From Breoghania sp037026715 (GTDB lineage: Bacteria > Pseudomonadota > Alphaproteobacteria > Rhizobiales > Stappiaceae), in contig NZ_JBANCG010000002.1 in NCBI RefSeq assembly GCF_037026715.1, positions 62,001 through 126,000 on the forward strand: 64,000 nt of DNA, read 5' to 3'. The notes below the pieces were generated by a model that ran no database searches, had not been told where the DNA came from, and was given only the letters and a program-made list of their open reading frames with translations. This document shows, piece after piece, positions 16,230 through 25,504 of the stretch. A program made the position numbers and the translations under genes. How positions within the stretch are numbered: position 1 is the first letter of the stretch; each line of letters starts with the position of its first letter.

Positions 16230-18757
16230 GTCATGGCCTCCGCGATGAGATCGTCAGCGAATTCGGCGAGGAGGGTCTCGTTGGCCTCGCCGTAAATGGG
16301 CTCGCGGCCGATCTCCAGCATGACCGGCACGGCGAGCGGCGATACGCAACCAAGGCCAGTATGCGTGATTCGTTGGCGAATCCGGCGCAAAAGTGCGCCC
16401 AACCGCGAGATATCCAGAAGACCGGTTGCCGCATCCGCCCAGGTTGCCTGGAGCAGAATGTGGTCGGGTTCATGGGCGCGCAAAACGTCATAAATAAGGT
16501 CGGAGGAGACCGTGATCTGCCGTCCGGTTTTCTCCTGACCCGGGTGCCTGCGCTCGATCAGTCCGGCGATCACGGCGCAGTCGCGGAAGGTCCGTTTCAG
16601 CAGTGCCGAGCCCGCAAGCCACGCATCCAGATCGTCGCCCAGCATGTCCTCGTCGAAGAGCTGATCGAGCGACAGCGTGCCTTGCGTGATTGCCGCGCCC
16701 ATGTCGGAAAGCCCCCACACCGCAAGCGCATAGTCGTTGGCCACAAATCCCATGGGGCGCATGCGCGCGCGCTCCAGCCGGCGCGTCAGCAGCATGCCCA
16801 GCGTCTGGTGCGCGAGCCGACCCTCGAAGGGATAGCACACCAGGTAGGACTTGTTGTTGCGCGGAAACGTCTCAACCAGAAGCCCGTCGCGCGCCGGCAG
16901 CAGCGACTTCTCGCGCTGGATCTCCAGCCATTCGCGCACCTGGTCGGGCAGCGCCCGCCAATGGTCGGGCTCCGAAAGCATCGCGCGCACGCCGGCTGCG
17001 AGATAGGTGGAAAGCGGAAACTTGCCGCCCATGTAGGAAGGCACCTTCGGCGTCTCCGCATGGGCGCGCGAGACCAGCGCCTCGTTTTCACGCAGCCCCT
17101 CGAAGCGCACGATCTCGCCGGCGAAGACGAACGTGTCGCCGGGCTCCAGCTGCTCGACGAACCATTCCTCAACCTGCCCGAGCACGCGCCCACCCCGTCC
17201 TGCTGGTCTGTGCCCGACAGGTCCGCGCCGACCCTTTGCGCTTGAGCGCGACAGCCGGACTTTCAGCATCGGCGCCTCCACGATGGTGCCGACATTCAGC
17301 CGGTACTGCTGGGCAAATGCCGGATTGGCGATCCGCCAAAGTCCGTCGTTGCGCCTCTTCAGCCGCGCGTAGCGGTCATAGGCGCGCAACGCGTAGCCGC
17401 CGGTCGCGACGAAATCGAGTGCGCGCCTGAATGTCTCGCGCTCAAGCGCGCTGTAGGGGGCGGCGCTCGTGACCTCCGCAAACATCTCCGCCTCGTCGAA
17501 AGGCCCGGCGGCGGCACGGCCCAGAATGTGCTGGGCGAGCACGTCGAGCCCGCCGGTTCTCGGCGGCGGGGTATCCTGCACGCCGGCTCTTGATGCCTCC
17601 AGCGCGGCCCGGCACTCCAGCACCTCGAAGCGGTTCGCCGGCACCAGCAGCGCCTTGGAGGGCTCGTCCATGCGATGGTTGGCGCGCCCGATGCGCTGGG
17701 AAAGCCGGCTCGCCCCCTTCGGCGCGCCGACATTGATGACGAGATCGATATCGCCCCAGTCGATGCCGAGATCGAGCGAGGATGTGCACACCACGGCGCG
17801 CAGGGCGCCGGCTGTCATCGCGGCTTCCACCTTCCGCCGCTGGCCTGCATCGAGCGAGCCGTGGTGCAGCGCGATCGCCAGATTGTCGTCGTTGATCCGC
17901 CACAGCTCCTGAAACAGCAGCTCCGCCTGGCTGCGGGTGTTGACGAAAACCAGCACCGTGCGGTGCGCCTTGATCGCCTCGTAGACCTCCGGCAGCGCAT
18001 AGCGCGCCGAATGCCCCGCCCACGGAATGCGCGCCTCCGACGGCAGGATGGTGATATCCGGCGCCGCGCCCTCGCTGACCGTGACGAGATCGGCAAGCGC
18101 GCGCGGCTCGCCGGCCGTCTGCGGCACCAGCCAGGCGCGCAGGTCGTCGGGCTTGGCCACCGTGGCCGAAAGCCCGATCGTGCGCATGCCGGGCGCCAGC
18201 CGCCTGAGCCGGGCGAGCCCCAGCGACAGCAGGTCCCCGCGCTTGGAGGTCACCAGCGCATGCAGCTCGTCGAGGATCACCGTGGTCAGCCCGTCAAAGA
18301 AACTCTCCGCGTCAGGTGAGGCGATCAGCAGCGCGAGCTGTTCCGGCGTCGTCAGCAGAATGTCGGGCGGATTGTGCTTCTGGCGTTGGCGCTTGTGGGC
18401 GGGGGTGTCGCCGGTCCGCGTCTCGATCACGAGATCGAGCTTCATCTCCGCCACCGGCGCCTCCAGATTGCGCGCGATGTCGACGGCGAGCGCCTTCAGC
18501 GGGGAGATGTAGAGCGTATGGATGCCGCGCCGCCGTTCCCTGCCTTTGGCCCCGGCCAGCGCGATGAGGCTCGGCAGAAAGCCGGCAAGCGTCTTGCCCG
18601 CCCCCGTCGGCGCGATCAGCAGCACGGAGCGGTTGCCGGCGGCGTGCTCGAGAAGATCGAGCTGATGCGGGCGCACCGACCACCCGCGTGCGGAAAACCA
18701 GTCGCGGAAGAGGGGAGGGAGCAGGGCCGCCCGGCCCTCGTGCGCATCGTGCTGCAA
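16226..18757 (-). CDS. Ligase-associated DEXH-box helicase
   Basis: Lhr-like superfamily 2 helicase of about 843 aa, the ligase-associated DNA damage response type. Motifs in order: Walker A LLIAPTGAGKTLAGFLPSL, box II VILDELHALVTSKRG, motif III LSATVAKPDD, and the Arg-finger region SQRIGRANHRMDEPSK. The C-terminal half is the Lhr-type winged-helix/core region. No ATG lies at a sensible place. I use TTG 18757 because the frame above it passes into the family C repeats at 18861-18999; the first conserved residues are LPPLFRDWFSARGW. The start could be a few codons off. It is co-transcribed with pdeM. Confidence 0.85.
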   Translation of the reverse strand: MQHDAHEGRAALLPPLFRDWFSARGWSVRPHQLDLLEHAAGNRSVLLIAPTGAGKTLAGFLPSLIALAGAKGRERRRGIHTLYISPLKALAVDIARNLEAPVAEMKLDLVIETRTGDTPAHKRQRQKHNPPDILLTTPEQLALLIASPDAESFFDGLTTVILDELHALVTSKRGDLLSLGLARLRRLAPGMRTIGLSATVAKPDDLRAWLVPQTAGEPRALADLVTVSEGAAPDITILPSEARIPWAGHSARYALPEVYEAIKAHRTVLVFVNTRSQAELLFQELWRINDDNLAIALHHGSLDAGQRRKVEAAMTAGALRAVVCTSSLDLGIDWGDIDLVINVGAPKGASRLSQRIGRANHRMDEPSKALLVPANRFEVLECRAALEASRAGVQDTPPPRTGGLDVLAQHILGRAAAGPFDEAEMFAEVTSAAPYSALERETFRRALDFVATGGYALRAYDRYARLKRRNDGLWRIANPAFAQQYRLNVGTIVEAPMLKVRLSRSSAKGRRGPVGHRPAGRGGRVLGQVEEWFVEQLEPGDTFVFAGEIVRFEGLRENEALVSRAHAETPKVPSYMGGKFPLSTYLAAGVRAMLSEPDHWRALPDQVREWLEIQREKSLLPARDGLLVETFPRNNKSYLVCYPFEGRLAHQTLGMLLTRRLERARMRPMGFVANDYALAVWGLSDMGAAITQGTLSLDQLFDEDMLGDDLDAWLAGSALLKRTFRDCAVIAGLIERRHPGQEKTGRQITVSSDLIYDVLRAHEPDHILLQATWADAATGLLDISRLGALLRRIRQRITHTGLGCVSPLAVPVMLEIGREPIYGEANETLLAEFADDLIAEAMT

Positions 18758-18860
18758 TCGCCTGAAACCCGGTGGGTGATGGGGAATGGCCTCCTCCGTC
18801 CTATCCCTGTGACGGCACGTCTGGCAAGGCGGGTGGAGATGTCCGGGCGTCGCCGCTTGT

Positions 18861-18999
18861 TCCCCTCTCCCCCCGTGTGGGGGAGATGTCGCGCGAATGC
18901 GTGACAGAGGGGGGTAATGCCGCTTGCTCCGAACCTGCCGCTCGCCCCCCCTCTGTTGACCTGCGGCCGACATCTCCCCCACAAGGGGGGAGAGGGGAA
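18861..18999. repeat. Family C paired palindromic repeat, first of two tandem copies
   Basis: Full composite with the core GATGTCGCGCGAATGCGTGA. It is followed after about 85 bp by a second, nearly identical copy. It lies in the leader of the helicase gene. Confidence 0.8.
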
Positions 19000-19086
19000 C
19001 AAGGTACGGATGCTCGCACGATCTCTCATTCCTCGTTGCCTTGCCCCTGCCGGGTGATGGGGGAATGCCGGGCACTTTCCACGCGC

Positions 19087-19224
19087 TCCCCTCTCCCCCC
19101 GTGTGGGGGAGATGTCACGCGAATGCGTGACAGAGGGGGGTAATGCCGCTTGCTCCGAACCTGCCGCTCACCCCCCTCTGTCGACCTGCGGCCGACATCT
19201 CCCCCCGCAAGGGGGAGAGGGGAA
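19087..19224. repeat. Family C paired palindromic repeat, second tandem copy
   Basis: Matches the copy at 18861-18999 almost base for base through the whole unit, including GGGGTAATGCCGCTTGCTCC and the GTCGACCTGCGGCCGACATC-type right arm. It ends with CCCCGCAAGG rather than CCACAAGG. A local duplication is the simplest explanation. Confidence 0.8.
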
Positions 19225-19394
19225 CAAGGGGCGGGCGTCCGTACGATCTCTCATCCCCCATCGCCTTGTGCCGTGCGTCGCTGTATATGCGTCATGATTG
19301 CGCCTGCGCGCATACCGGCACTGTCACCGATTGACGTGCCGGAAAAGATCGGCAGGCTGACAGGTGCGTGCCTTCGAGAAGAACGGAAGACCCG

Positions 19395-19790
19395 ATGTCG
19401 ATGAAGACGGACAAGGATACGACCGAGATCCGCGAGCTTTTCGCGGCCTATGCCAGCGCGTTCGACGACTTCGACGCCGATGCGATTGCCGATCTGTTCG
19501 CCTATCCGGTGGTGATCTGGCAGTTCGATCGCGGCAACATGTTCGAGGACGACGAGGACCTGATGGAGAACATTGACGCTCTCCTCAAGGTGCTCGAGAA
19601 CGAGGGCGTGGTCCAGTCCGACTACGAGGTCGGCGCGCTCTCCGTTTCCGGGCCGACCGCGCTCGCCAGCGTCTCGTGGAGCCAGAAGCGGGCGGATGGC
19701 GACGTCGCGCTCGCCTTCACCTGCCATTACCACCTCGTCAACATCGAGGACGAGTGGCTGATCGCCTCCATCTTCAACGAGAACGTCTGA
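19395..19790 (+). CDS. NTF2-like / SnoaL-like fold protein
   Basis: Small protein of 131 aa with the look of the NTF2-like superfamily. The helix EIRELFAAYASAFDDFDADA is followed by IADLFAYPVVIWQF, and the C-terminal strands read ALASVSWSQKRADGDVALAF then CHYHLVNIEDEWLIASIFNE. The family forms a cone-shaped pocket used for isomerases, dehydratases or binding. No catalytic residues can be assigned, so function stays open. ATG 19395 has GGAAG seven bases upstream; an in-frame ATG at 19368 would add nine residues without a ribosome site. It stands alone between repeats and an isomerase gene. Confidence 0.7.
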   Translation: MSMKTDKDTTEIRELFAAYASAFDDFDADAIADLFAYPVVIWQFDRGNMFEDDEDLMENIDALLKVLENEGVVQSDYEVGALSVSGPTALASVSWSQKRADGDVALAFTCHYHLVNIEDEWLIASIFNENV

Positions 19791-19974
19791 CGCGACAGCA
19801 GCGCGTCGCGGCGCCGGCCCGCGTCTCTCCATCTCGCTCCATGGCTTGTCCCCCGATCCCGCCACAGTCATCGCCCGTCCCCGCTTGCCCTTGCTGCCCC
19901 GGCCCGGCATTGTCCTCGGGCCGGGTCGGAAATGACGTTGCAAGTCCTGCGGAACCCGGCGGGGAGGGTCCACC

Positions 19975-20595
19975 GTGTCCGTGACGATCGATTACTATTT
20001 CAGCCTGATTTCGCCGTTCGCCTATCTCGGCCATGACCGTCTGCACGAGATCGCCGAACGCCACGGCGCCGGCATCCGCTACTATCCGGTCAATCTCGGC
20101 GCACTGTTTTCGAAAACCGGCGGCCTGCCGCTGCCCCAGCGCCACCCCGCCCGCCAGTCCTATCGCTGGCTGGAGCTGCAGCGCTGGCGCGAGGCGCGCG
20201 CCTTGCCGCTCAACCTCAAGCCCGCGCATTTTCCCACCGATCCGACGCTCGCCGACTGCACGGCCATCGTGCTGGCGCGCTCCGGCGGTCGCGTCGCCGA
20301 TTTCGCCCACCGCGCCTTCCGCGCCTGCTGGGAACTCGACCGCGATATCGCCGACGAGCATGTCATCGCCGGCATTCTGGATGATCTGGGTGAACGCAAG
20401 GGCGATCTTCTCGCCTCCGCCCGCTCAGAGGAGGTCGGATCCATCTACGCCGAAACCGCCCGTCAGGCGGCTGACGCCGGCGCCTTCGGCTCGCCGGTCT
20501 ACGTTCTCAACGGCGAGCCCTTCTGGGGGCAGGACCGGCTGGAACTCCTCGACCGGGCGCTCGAAAGCGGCCGCGCGCCCTACCGGCCTCTTTGA
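19975..20595 (+). CDS. 2-hydroxychromene-2-carboxylate isomerase family (DsbA fold)
   Basis: Thioredoxin-like protein of 206 aa in the DsbA/kappa-GST group. The N-terminal IDYYFSLISPFAYLGHDRLH carries the Ser-Pro-Phe-Ala-Tyr-Leu motif where DsbA has CxxC, so it is not a disulfide oxidase. The helical insert and the end GSPVYVLNGEPFWGQDRLEL are typical of 2-hydroxychromene-2-carboxylate isomerase, a glutathione-using enzyme of naphthalene breakdown. In bacteria without that pathway these proteins are general glutathione-linked isomerases. GTG 19975 follows GGGGAGGGT. No aromatic-degradation genes lie nearby, so the true substrate is unknown. Confidence 0.8.
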   Translation: MSVTIDYYFSLISPFAYLGHDRLHEIAERHGAGIRYYPVNLGALFSKTGGLPLPQRHPARQSYRWLELQRWREARALPLNLKPAHFPTDPTLADCTAIVLARSGGRVADFAHRAFRACWELDRDIADEHVIAGILDDLGERKGDLLASARSEEVGSIYAETARQAADAGAFGSPVYVLNGEPFWGQDRLELLDRALESGRAPYRPL

Positions 20596-20770
20596 GGCTG
20601 CCAGTCGCCGGCGGCAGGCAAGACCGGTGCCGATGGCTTCGGTCCCCGCAGCCCACCCTTCAAGACGCGCTTTGACGAGCGTTCCTGAGAGCCCTGCGTG
20701 AAAACGGTGTTATAATACGCAAGTTTTGCAATTCAGGGGTTTATCCCTGTAGCGAACCGCAGGCACGATT

Positions 20771-20872
20771 GTCATCCCCGCGAAGGCGGGGATCCAGTAA
20801 CCACAAGATTTTCTTATTGAATTGAACGGCAGCCCTCATGGGGTGCTGGATCCCCGCCTGCGCGGGGATGAC
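20771..20872. repeat. Family B paired-hairpin repeat
   Basis: Arms GTCATCCCCGCGAAGGCGGG and CCCGCCTGCGCGGGGATGAC with GATCCAGTAACCACAAG and GGTGCTGGAT inside. The rest of the gap 20596-20977 shows nothing else. Confidence 0.8.
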
Positions 20873-20977
20873 AGTCAGGAGCAAGCCGCAAGCATTTCCG
20901 GCCAGCCCCCGAGGAGCCGTCGAAGACGGCGTCTCGAAGGATGGCGGCAACCACCGCCGCTGCGGCCAGCCCCGCCT

Positions 20978-21847
20978 TTACCCCATGATCAGCGAGCGCA
21001 TGGCTCTGGCCGTCTCCGCCGGCAGCGGCACGGGTTTGCGGGTTTCAAGATCCAGAACCATGCCGGTGACGTCGAGCGTCGCGATGAGGCGGCCGGCGGC
21101 GCTGTCGAACATGTGGTGGCGGAAGGTGAAGGTCTTGTCGCTCACCCCGGTCAGCCCTGACAGCGTGTGAAGCATCGTGCCAAGTCGCGCCGGCAGGCCG
21201 CGCGTCAGCTTCATCTCCAGCGCGATGCGGCCGTAATCCTTCTTTTCCAGCCAGTCCCGGGTCAGGCCGACATGTTCCCAAAGCTGCGCCGCCCCGTCGG
21301 AGAAGCAGGAAAGCAGGAAGCGGTCGTCGGCGGCGTTGTCGAGCCCGCAGTCGCGCGCCAGAACGGTCGCCCGGTTGACCGAAACCGCGCCGGCGGCGGC
21401 GAGGGCCTGCTCCTTCACGTCCAGCGCGGCGGGACCGGCTTCGAAGGTGCGCGGCGCGGCCTTTTCGGGCATCGCCTCGCCCGCCGCGTCCAGCCGCTTG
21501 CGCAGGTCCTTGAGCGCGCGATCCGAAGGTGCGTAGCCGTCGAGCGCGGTGGCGGCGATGCGGCCGGTGGAGGTATCGCGCATGACATGCACGACCGACA
21601 GCATGTACGGCCCGTCGAAGGCGGCGTGCGAGGTCACCGTCACCAGCGCGCCGGCGAAAAGCTCCCCGTGGTAGCGCACGTGACGCACGCGGCGCGGGCC
21701 GGTCTGGGCCTCGCTGAAGCCGCTCAGGAAGCGGAACTGCCGGTCGGCCTCCTCGAACTTGGCGAAATAGAACTGTACGTTGAGGTGGTCGTTCTCGTCG
21801 CATTCCCAAGTGTTGACGAAGGATCTGAGAGTTTCCAGTGCGGGCAT
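20978..21847 (-). CDS. Double hotdog acyl-CoA thioesterase
   Basis: Protein of 289 aa with two 4HBT-type hotdog domains. The first starts with WECDENDHLNVQFYFAKFEE, where the Asp is in the position of the catalytic acid of 4-hydroxybenzoyl-CoA-type thioesterases. The second runs from about residue 150 (NRATVLARDCGLDNA). It contains YGRIALEMKLTRGLPARLGT and FTFRHHMFDSAAGRLIATLD. It should hydrolyse an acyl-CoA; some relatives act on carnitine-derived betainyl-CoA. The start is ATG 21847. It precedes nothing obvious on its strand, and the esterase gene ends 72 bp upstream of it in the same direction. Confidence 0.78.
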   Translation of the reverse strand: MPALETLRSFVNTWECDENDHLNVQFYFAKFEEADRQFRFLSGFSEAQTGPRRVRHVRYHGELFAGALVTVTSHAAFDGPYMLSVVHVMRDTSTGRIAATALDGYAPSDRALKDLRKRLDAAGEAMPEKAAPRTFEAGPAALDVKEQALAAAGAVSVNRATVLARDCGLDNAADDRFLLSCFSDGAAQLWEHVGLTRDWLEKKDYGRIALEMKLTRGLPARLGTMLHTLSGLTGVSDKTFTFRHHMFDSAAGRLIATLDVTGMVLDLETRKPVPLPAETARAMRSLIMG

Positions 21848-21919
21848 CCGTTTTCCGTTTCTTGTCGTGATCGGCGGCGGCCGGCGCGAGGCACATCGCC
21901 TCGCCCGCGCGCCGGTGCG

Positions 21920-22879
21920 TCAGCTTGCGCGCGCGAACGCGGCGTTGATGAAGGCGTCGATCTCGGCGTTGCTGCGGCGCGAGATCTCCAGCGGAAAGGC
22001 CTGAAAGACATGGCAGCCGCCGGGATGGAGGGAAAGCTCCGTCCCGTTGCCGGCGGCCAGCCAGCGCGCGGCCATGAAAAGGCTGTCGTCGAGAAGCGCA
22101 TCGCGCGTGCCCACCGAAAACAGCGCCGGCGGCAGACCGGCGAGATCGGCGCGCAGCGGCGAGATGTCGGCCGGCGTCGGGTCGCCGTTCTCGCCGAGGA
22201 AGGAGCGGGCGAAGAGTGTGATGTCGCGGGTGGTCAGGATCAGCTTTTCCGTTCCCCAGCTTCGTGCGCTGGGCGTGAGAGCGAGATCATAGCAGCCCGC
22301 CGTCAGAACCGCGCCGGAAAAAGGCGCCAGCCCGTGCCTGTCGCGCAGGCGGATCAGCGTGACGGCGGAAAGATGCGCGCCGGCCGATTCCCCGCCGATG
22401 ACCAGCGGCAGGTCGCGGAATTCCGATTGGCGGGCAAGCCACAGCGCCGCCGCCTCGCAATCGTCGGGCCCTTGCGGATAGGGATGCTCCGGCGCCAGCC
22501 GGTACTCCACCGAAAGCACGGCGGCGCCTGTCGTACGCGTGATCTCCTCCAGCCGGTCGTCCTGGGAATCCGCGGTGCCGAAGGTCCAGCCGCCGCCGTG
22601 GATGTGCAGGTAGACCCCGCGCGGCGCATCCGTTTCGGGCAGGATCTGTCGGATCCCGATCGGCCCGTGCGGCCCGTCGATGGTCACCGTCGTCGCGCGC
22701 GGGCATTTGGGCGGCATCGGAAAGGCGCCGCCCCCCTGCGCCCTCAGCTTGCGGACCTGTGCCGGCGGCAGGCTCCAGCTGTCCGGCAGCGCCTCCAGTT
22801 CCGCCGTCTTCTGCCGGTTGAAGCGGCGCGTCTCCTCGCTGATGGCTTCGTCGGCGAAAAGGGCGGGATCGAGGTGCAT
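21920..22879 (-). CDS. Alpha/beta hydrolase, HSL-type carboxylesterase
   Basis: Esterase of 319 aa in the hormone-sensitive-lipase group. The oxyanion motif HIHGGGWTFG and the nucleophile elbow IGGESAGAHLS are intact. The Asp (SVGTRDALLDDSL) and His (GGCHVFQAFP) complete the triad. The N-terminal cap is rich in helices. No signal peptide is present, so it acts in the cytoplasm on short-chain esters. It lies between a symporter and a thioesterase on the same strand, with gaps of 85 and 72 bp, and may be co-transcribed with them. Natural substrate unknown. Confidence 0.87.
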   Translation of the reverse strand: MHLDPALFADEAISEETRRFNRQKTAELEALPDSWSLPPAQVRKLRAQGGGAFPMPPKCPRATTVTIDGPHGPIGIRQILPETDAPRGVYLHIHGGGWTFGTADSQDDRLEEITRTTGAAVLSVEYRLAPEHPYPQGPDDCEAAALWLARQSEFRDLPLVIGGESAGAHLSAVTLIRLRDRHGLAPFSGAVLTAGCYDLALTPSARSWGTEKLILTTRDITLFARSFLGENGDPTPADISPLRADLAGLPPALFSVGTRDALLDDSLFMAARWLAAGNGTELSLHPGGCHVFQAFPLEISRRSNAEIDAFINAAFARAS

Positions 22880-22964
22880 GGTGTCGTTTTCCGGTTCGGC
22901 GTTCGGCGCTTGCCGTTCGCCGGCACGCTAAACGCCCGGCCCCACCCTGCCAAGCCTCTTGCGT

Positions 22965-24878
22965 CTAGACCGCGCGATCCTGGATCGCCATACGTGCGCC
23001 CGGACGGCGTATTTCCTCCACGAAGGCTCCTACGCTCTCCCCAGGCGGCGCGGTAAAGAGGCTTGCGGCGATGGCCACCACGAACCCGGTCGCGACGCCG
23101 GCAAGTCCGTCCGTCATCGCCACGCCGAGGCCGGCGAGCCAGCCGGTGCTGGCCATTTCGTTGCTGGCCATCCCGTTGCCGGCGAGGAGAAAGAGCGCGA
23201 CCGCGATCCCCGCCGCCATGCCCGCCGCCGCGCCGGCCGTCGTGGTCCGCTTCCACCAGATGCCGAGCACGAGGGCGGGAAAAAGCCCGGCCGCCGCCAG
23301 CGCCAGTGCTGCTGGCACCAGCCTCGCCAGCATCGGTGCCCCGCCAAGCGCCGCATAGCCGGCAAACGCGGCCACCAGGAGCAGCATGAGCCGGGCAACG
23401 AACAGCCGCCGCGCGGCGGTGGCCGCCGGGCCGGCCGTGCGGTGGTAACCGTCGTGGGCGAGCGAATTGGCGATGGCAAGCAGCAACCCGTTGGCAGTCG
23501 CCGCCGCTGCTGCCAGCAGGCCTGTCGAAAGCAGCGCCGCCGTCGTCGCCATCTGGCCTGAAATCTCCGGCAGCGCCGGCACCACCGCCTGCGGGGCGAG
23601 GTCGAAATCGGCGAGCGCGAGCTGGCTGTAATAGCTGTCGAGCCCGGTGCAGGCCGTGCGGATCGCCTCTGCCGAGGCGGCCCCGGCGCCGCAGATGCGC
23701 ACGAGCCCTTGCGAACCAAGCCGCGTCACCCAGTCCGGCAGCGCATCGAGGTCCACGCCCACGACCGCGCCGATGATGCCGAGCCGGGCGAAGACGGCAT
23801 AGACCGGCACCGCCGAAAGCAGCAGCGCCGTGAATATGAGCCCCCACCCGGCGCCCCGGCGCGCCTCGCGGGAGGAGGGGGCGGTGAGGAAGCGGGCCAG
23901 AAGATGCGGCAGCGAGGCGGTTGCGATCATCAGCCCGGCGAGCGCGGTAGCTGTCTGCCAGGGCCCGCTCCCGCCGGTGGGCAGCAGGCTCGGCTCACCG
24001 GGGACGGGAAAATGCTCGCGCGGCATGGCGGCAAGCATCTCGCGCAGGTCCGTCAGCGCCTCGCCCAGCGCAAGTTGCGGCACCGGCACGCCGTAGGCCT
24101 CCATCGACAGAAGCGCCAGCGGGGTGAGGAACGCGACCGCCAGTACCAGAAAGAGCGCGCCCTGCGTCCACGTCAGCGCCCGCATGCCGCCGGCAAGCGA
24201 ACACAGCGTCATCACCGCGAGAGCGGCGAGAATGGCGGCCTCGGCCGGGATAGCGAGAAAATGCGGGGCGATGAAGCCGATCGCCGCCAGCTGTGCGGCA
24301 AGGAGCGGGAGGGAGACGGCGACGAGCACGGCAAGCGCCATCAGCCGCACCAGCCGGCCGGGATAGCGCGCGGCGAGAAAGTCCGGCACGGTCAGCGCGC
24401 CGGAGCGGTTGAGATAGGGCGCGAGCAGCACAGCCAGCAGCACGAAACCGCCGGTCCACCCCGCGATCAGCAGGCCCGCACCGTCGCCGAAGGCGTAGAC
24501 CGCGCCGGCAAGCGCGAGCAGCAGCGTGCCGGAGAGCCAGTCGGCGGCGATCGCCATGCCGTTTGGCAGCGCCGTCACCCGCCGGCCGGAGAGATAGAAT
24601 TCCGAGATCCGCATCGTGCGCGAGCCGAAGCCCAGCGCCAGCCACATCGCGGCGACCGCTGCCGGCACCGCGAGCTGGACGATGGCGCGCGGTAGCCCGA
24701 CCCGTTCCAGCAGCACCAGCGCCACGAGCGTGAAGGCGAGGCAGAAGGCGATGAGGGCGAAGGCCCAGCCGCGCCGCCGGCGGCGGAGCTCCGGCCCCAT
24801 GTGGCCGTGCGGGCGGGCCGGCCGGTGCGGCACGGCGCCGGGAAGGGCGTGAGCGGGAGGACTGGGCGCTCTACGCAT
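22965..24878 (-). CDS. Sodium:solute symporter (SSS family), acetate-permease-like
   Basis: Membrane transporter of about 637 aa with 13 or so hydrophobic segments. Family marks include MAIAADWLSGTLLLALAGAV (start of the SSS core) and RYPGRLVRLMALAVLV, and a C-terminal ALVLGIWWKRTTTAGAAAGM. This is closest in look to the ActP/VC_2705 subgroup that carries acetate or other short carboxylates with sodium. The ATG at 24878 overlaps the TAG of the upstream small membrane protein by eight bases, so both are translated together. A LuxR-type regulator and a transporter-kinase of the CrbRS type follow on the other side of the promoter, which supports a role in carboxylate uptake. Confidence 0.87.
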   Translation of the reverse strand: MRRAPSPPAHALPGAVPHRPARPHGHMGPELRRRRRGWAFALIAFCLAFTLVALVLLERVGLPRAIVQLAVPAAVAAMWLALGFGSRTMRISEFYLSGRRVTALPNGMAIAADWLSGTLLLALAGAVYAFGDGAGLLIAGWTGGFVLLAVLLAPYLNRSGALTVPDFLAARYPGRLVRLMALAVLVAVSLPLLAAQLAAIGFIAPHFLAIPAEAAILAALAVMTLCSLAGGMRALTWTQGALFLVLAVAFLTPLALLSMEAYGVPVPQLALGEALTDLREMLAAMPREHFPVPGEPSLLPTGGSGPWQTATALAGLMIATASLPHLLARFLTAPSSREARRGAGWGLIFTALLLSAVPVYAVFARLGIIGAVVGVDLDALPDWVTRLGSQGLVRICGAGAASAEAIRTACTGLDSYYSQLALADFDLAPQAVVPALPEISGQMATTAALLSTGLLAAAAATANGLLLAIANSLAHDGYHRTAGPAATAARRLFVARLMLLLVAAFAGYAALGGAPMLARLVPAALALAAAGLFPALVLGIWWKRTTTAGAAAGMAAGIAVALFLLAGNGMASNEMASTGWLAGLGVAMTDGLAGVATGFVVAIAASLFTAPPGESVGAFVEEIRRPGARMAIQDRAV

Positions 24879-25128
24879 CTTCGGCAAGCCCGCACGCCCG
24901 GTCGATTCGGGCCTGAAAGGCATCGACGGCGAAGATGAGCACGATCATGGCCAGCGGAAAGCCGACCGCCTCTGGAACCGGCGCGAGAGAAGATGGGAAG
25001 AGCGAAAGTGCTTCAAGGGTCATTCCCCCGGGCAGGAGCGTGAAGCCCGCCGCGGCGCAAAGCAGAAGCGCGATGAGAGCGAGTATAGTCGTCCGTCTCC
25101 AACGGCCTGCGAGAGGTTCGGATCGCAT
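24871..25128 (-). CDS. Small membrane partner of the symporter (DUF4212-like)
   Basis: Protein of 85 aa with two membrane helices (about 14-34, ILALIALLLCAAAGFTLLPG; and about 52-70, AVGFPLAMIVLIFAVDAFQA). Its size, position directly before an SSS transporter and eight-base overlap with it match the small subunit of sodium:solute symporters. The proposed start is ATG 25128, with AAGGAGG ten bases upstream. The family match is by architecture and context only. Confidence 0.7.
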   Translation of the reverse strand: MRSEPLAGRWRRTTILALIALLLCAAAGFTLLPGGMTLEALSLFPSSLAPVPEAVGFPLAMIVLIFAVDAFQARIDRACGLAEDA

Positions 25129-25504
25129 CGCTTTGGCGCCTCCTTGAATTCGGGAGCGGCTTTGCCGTTGCCGCGCATCGCCTGCGGGATTACTCTTGTG
25201 TTTTTCCAGACTTGGCCCGTCGGCGCAATCGCAAGTGCAATCGCCTGCGGCAAGACGCCATGGCTGCACGGAAAACGCGTATTTGCCTGTTTGCTTTCGA
25301 AAGCTTATCAATAAACGCGAGCCGGTTTGCAAGATGACAACAACGGAAGCCGGCCAGGCCTGCGGTGCGTTCTTTCGGATCCGCTGGTCTGACACGTCAG
25401 GAAGGTTCCGTAAGGTTATGTTCCGGCGTGCCGGCCCGATGACCATTTCAATGACGGAATCGCCCGCGACGTGGCTCGGTTGGGGGTAAGGGAGGACGTT
25501 CGGT
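25129..25504. other. Divergent promoter region, symporter versus crbR
   Basis: No gene is visible. A lower-GC part lies at about 25280-25345. The crbR side carries a strong GGGAGG nine bases before its TTG start. I see no repeat family member and no convincing operator. Confidence 0.4.
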
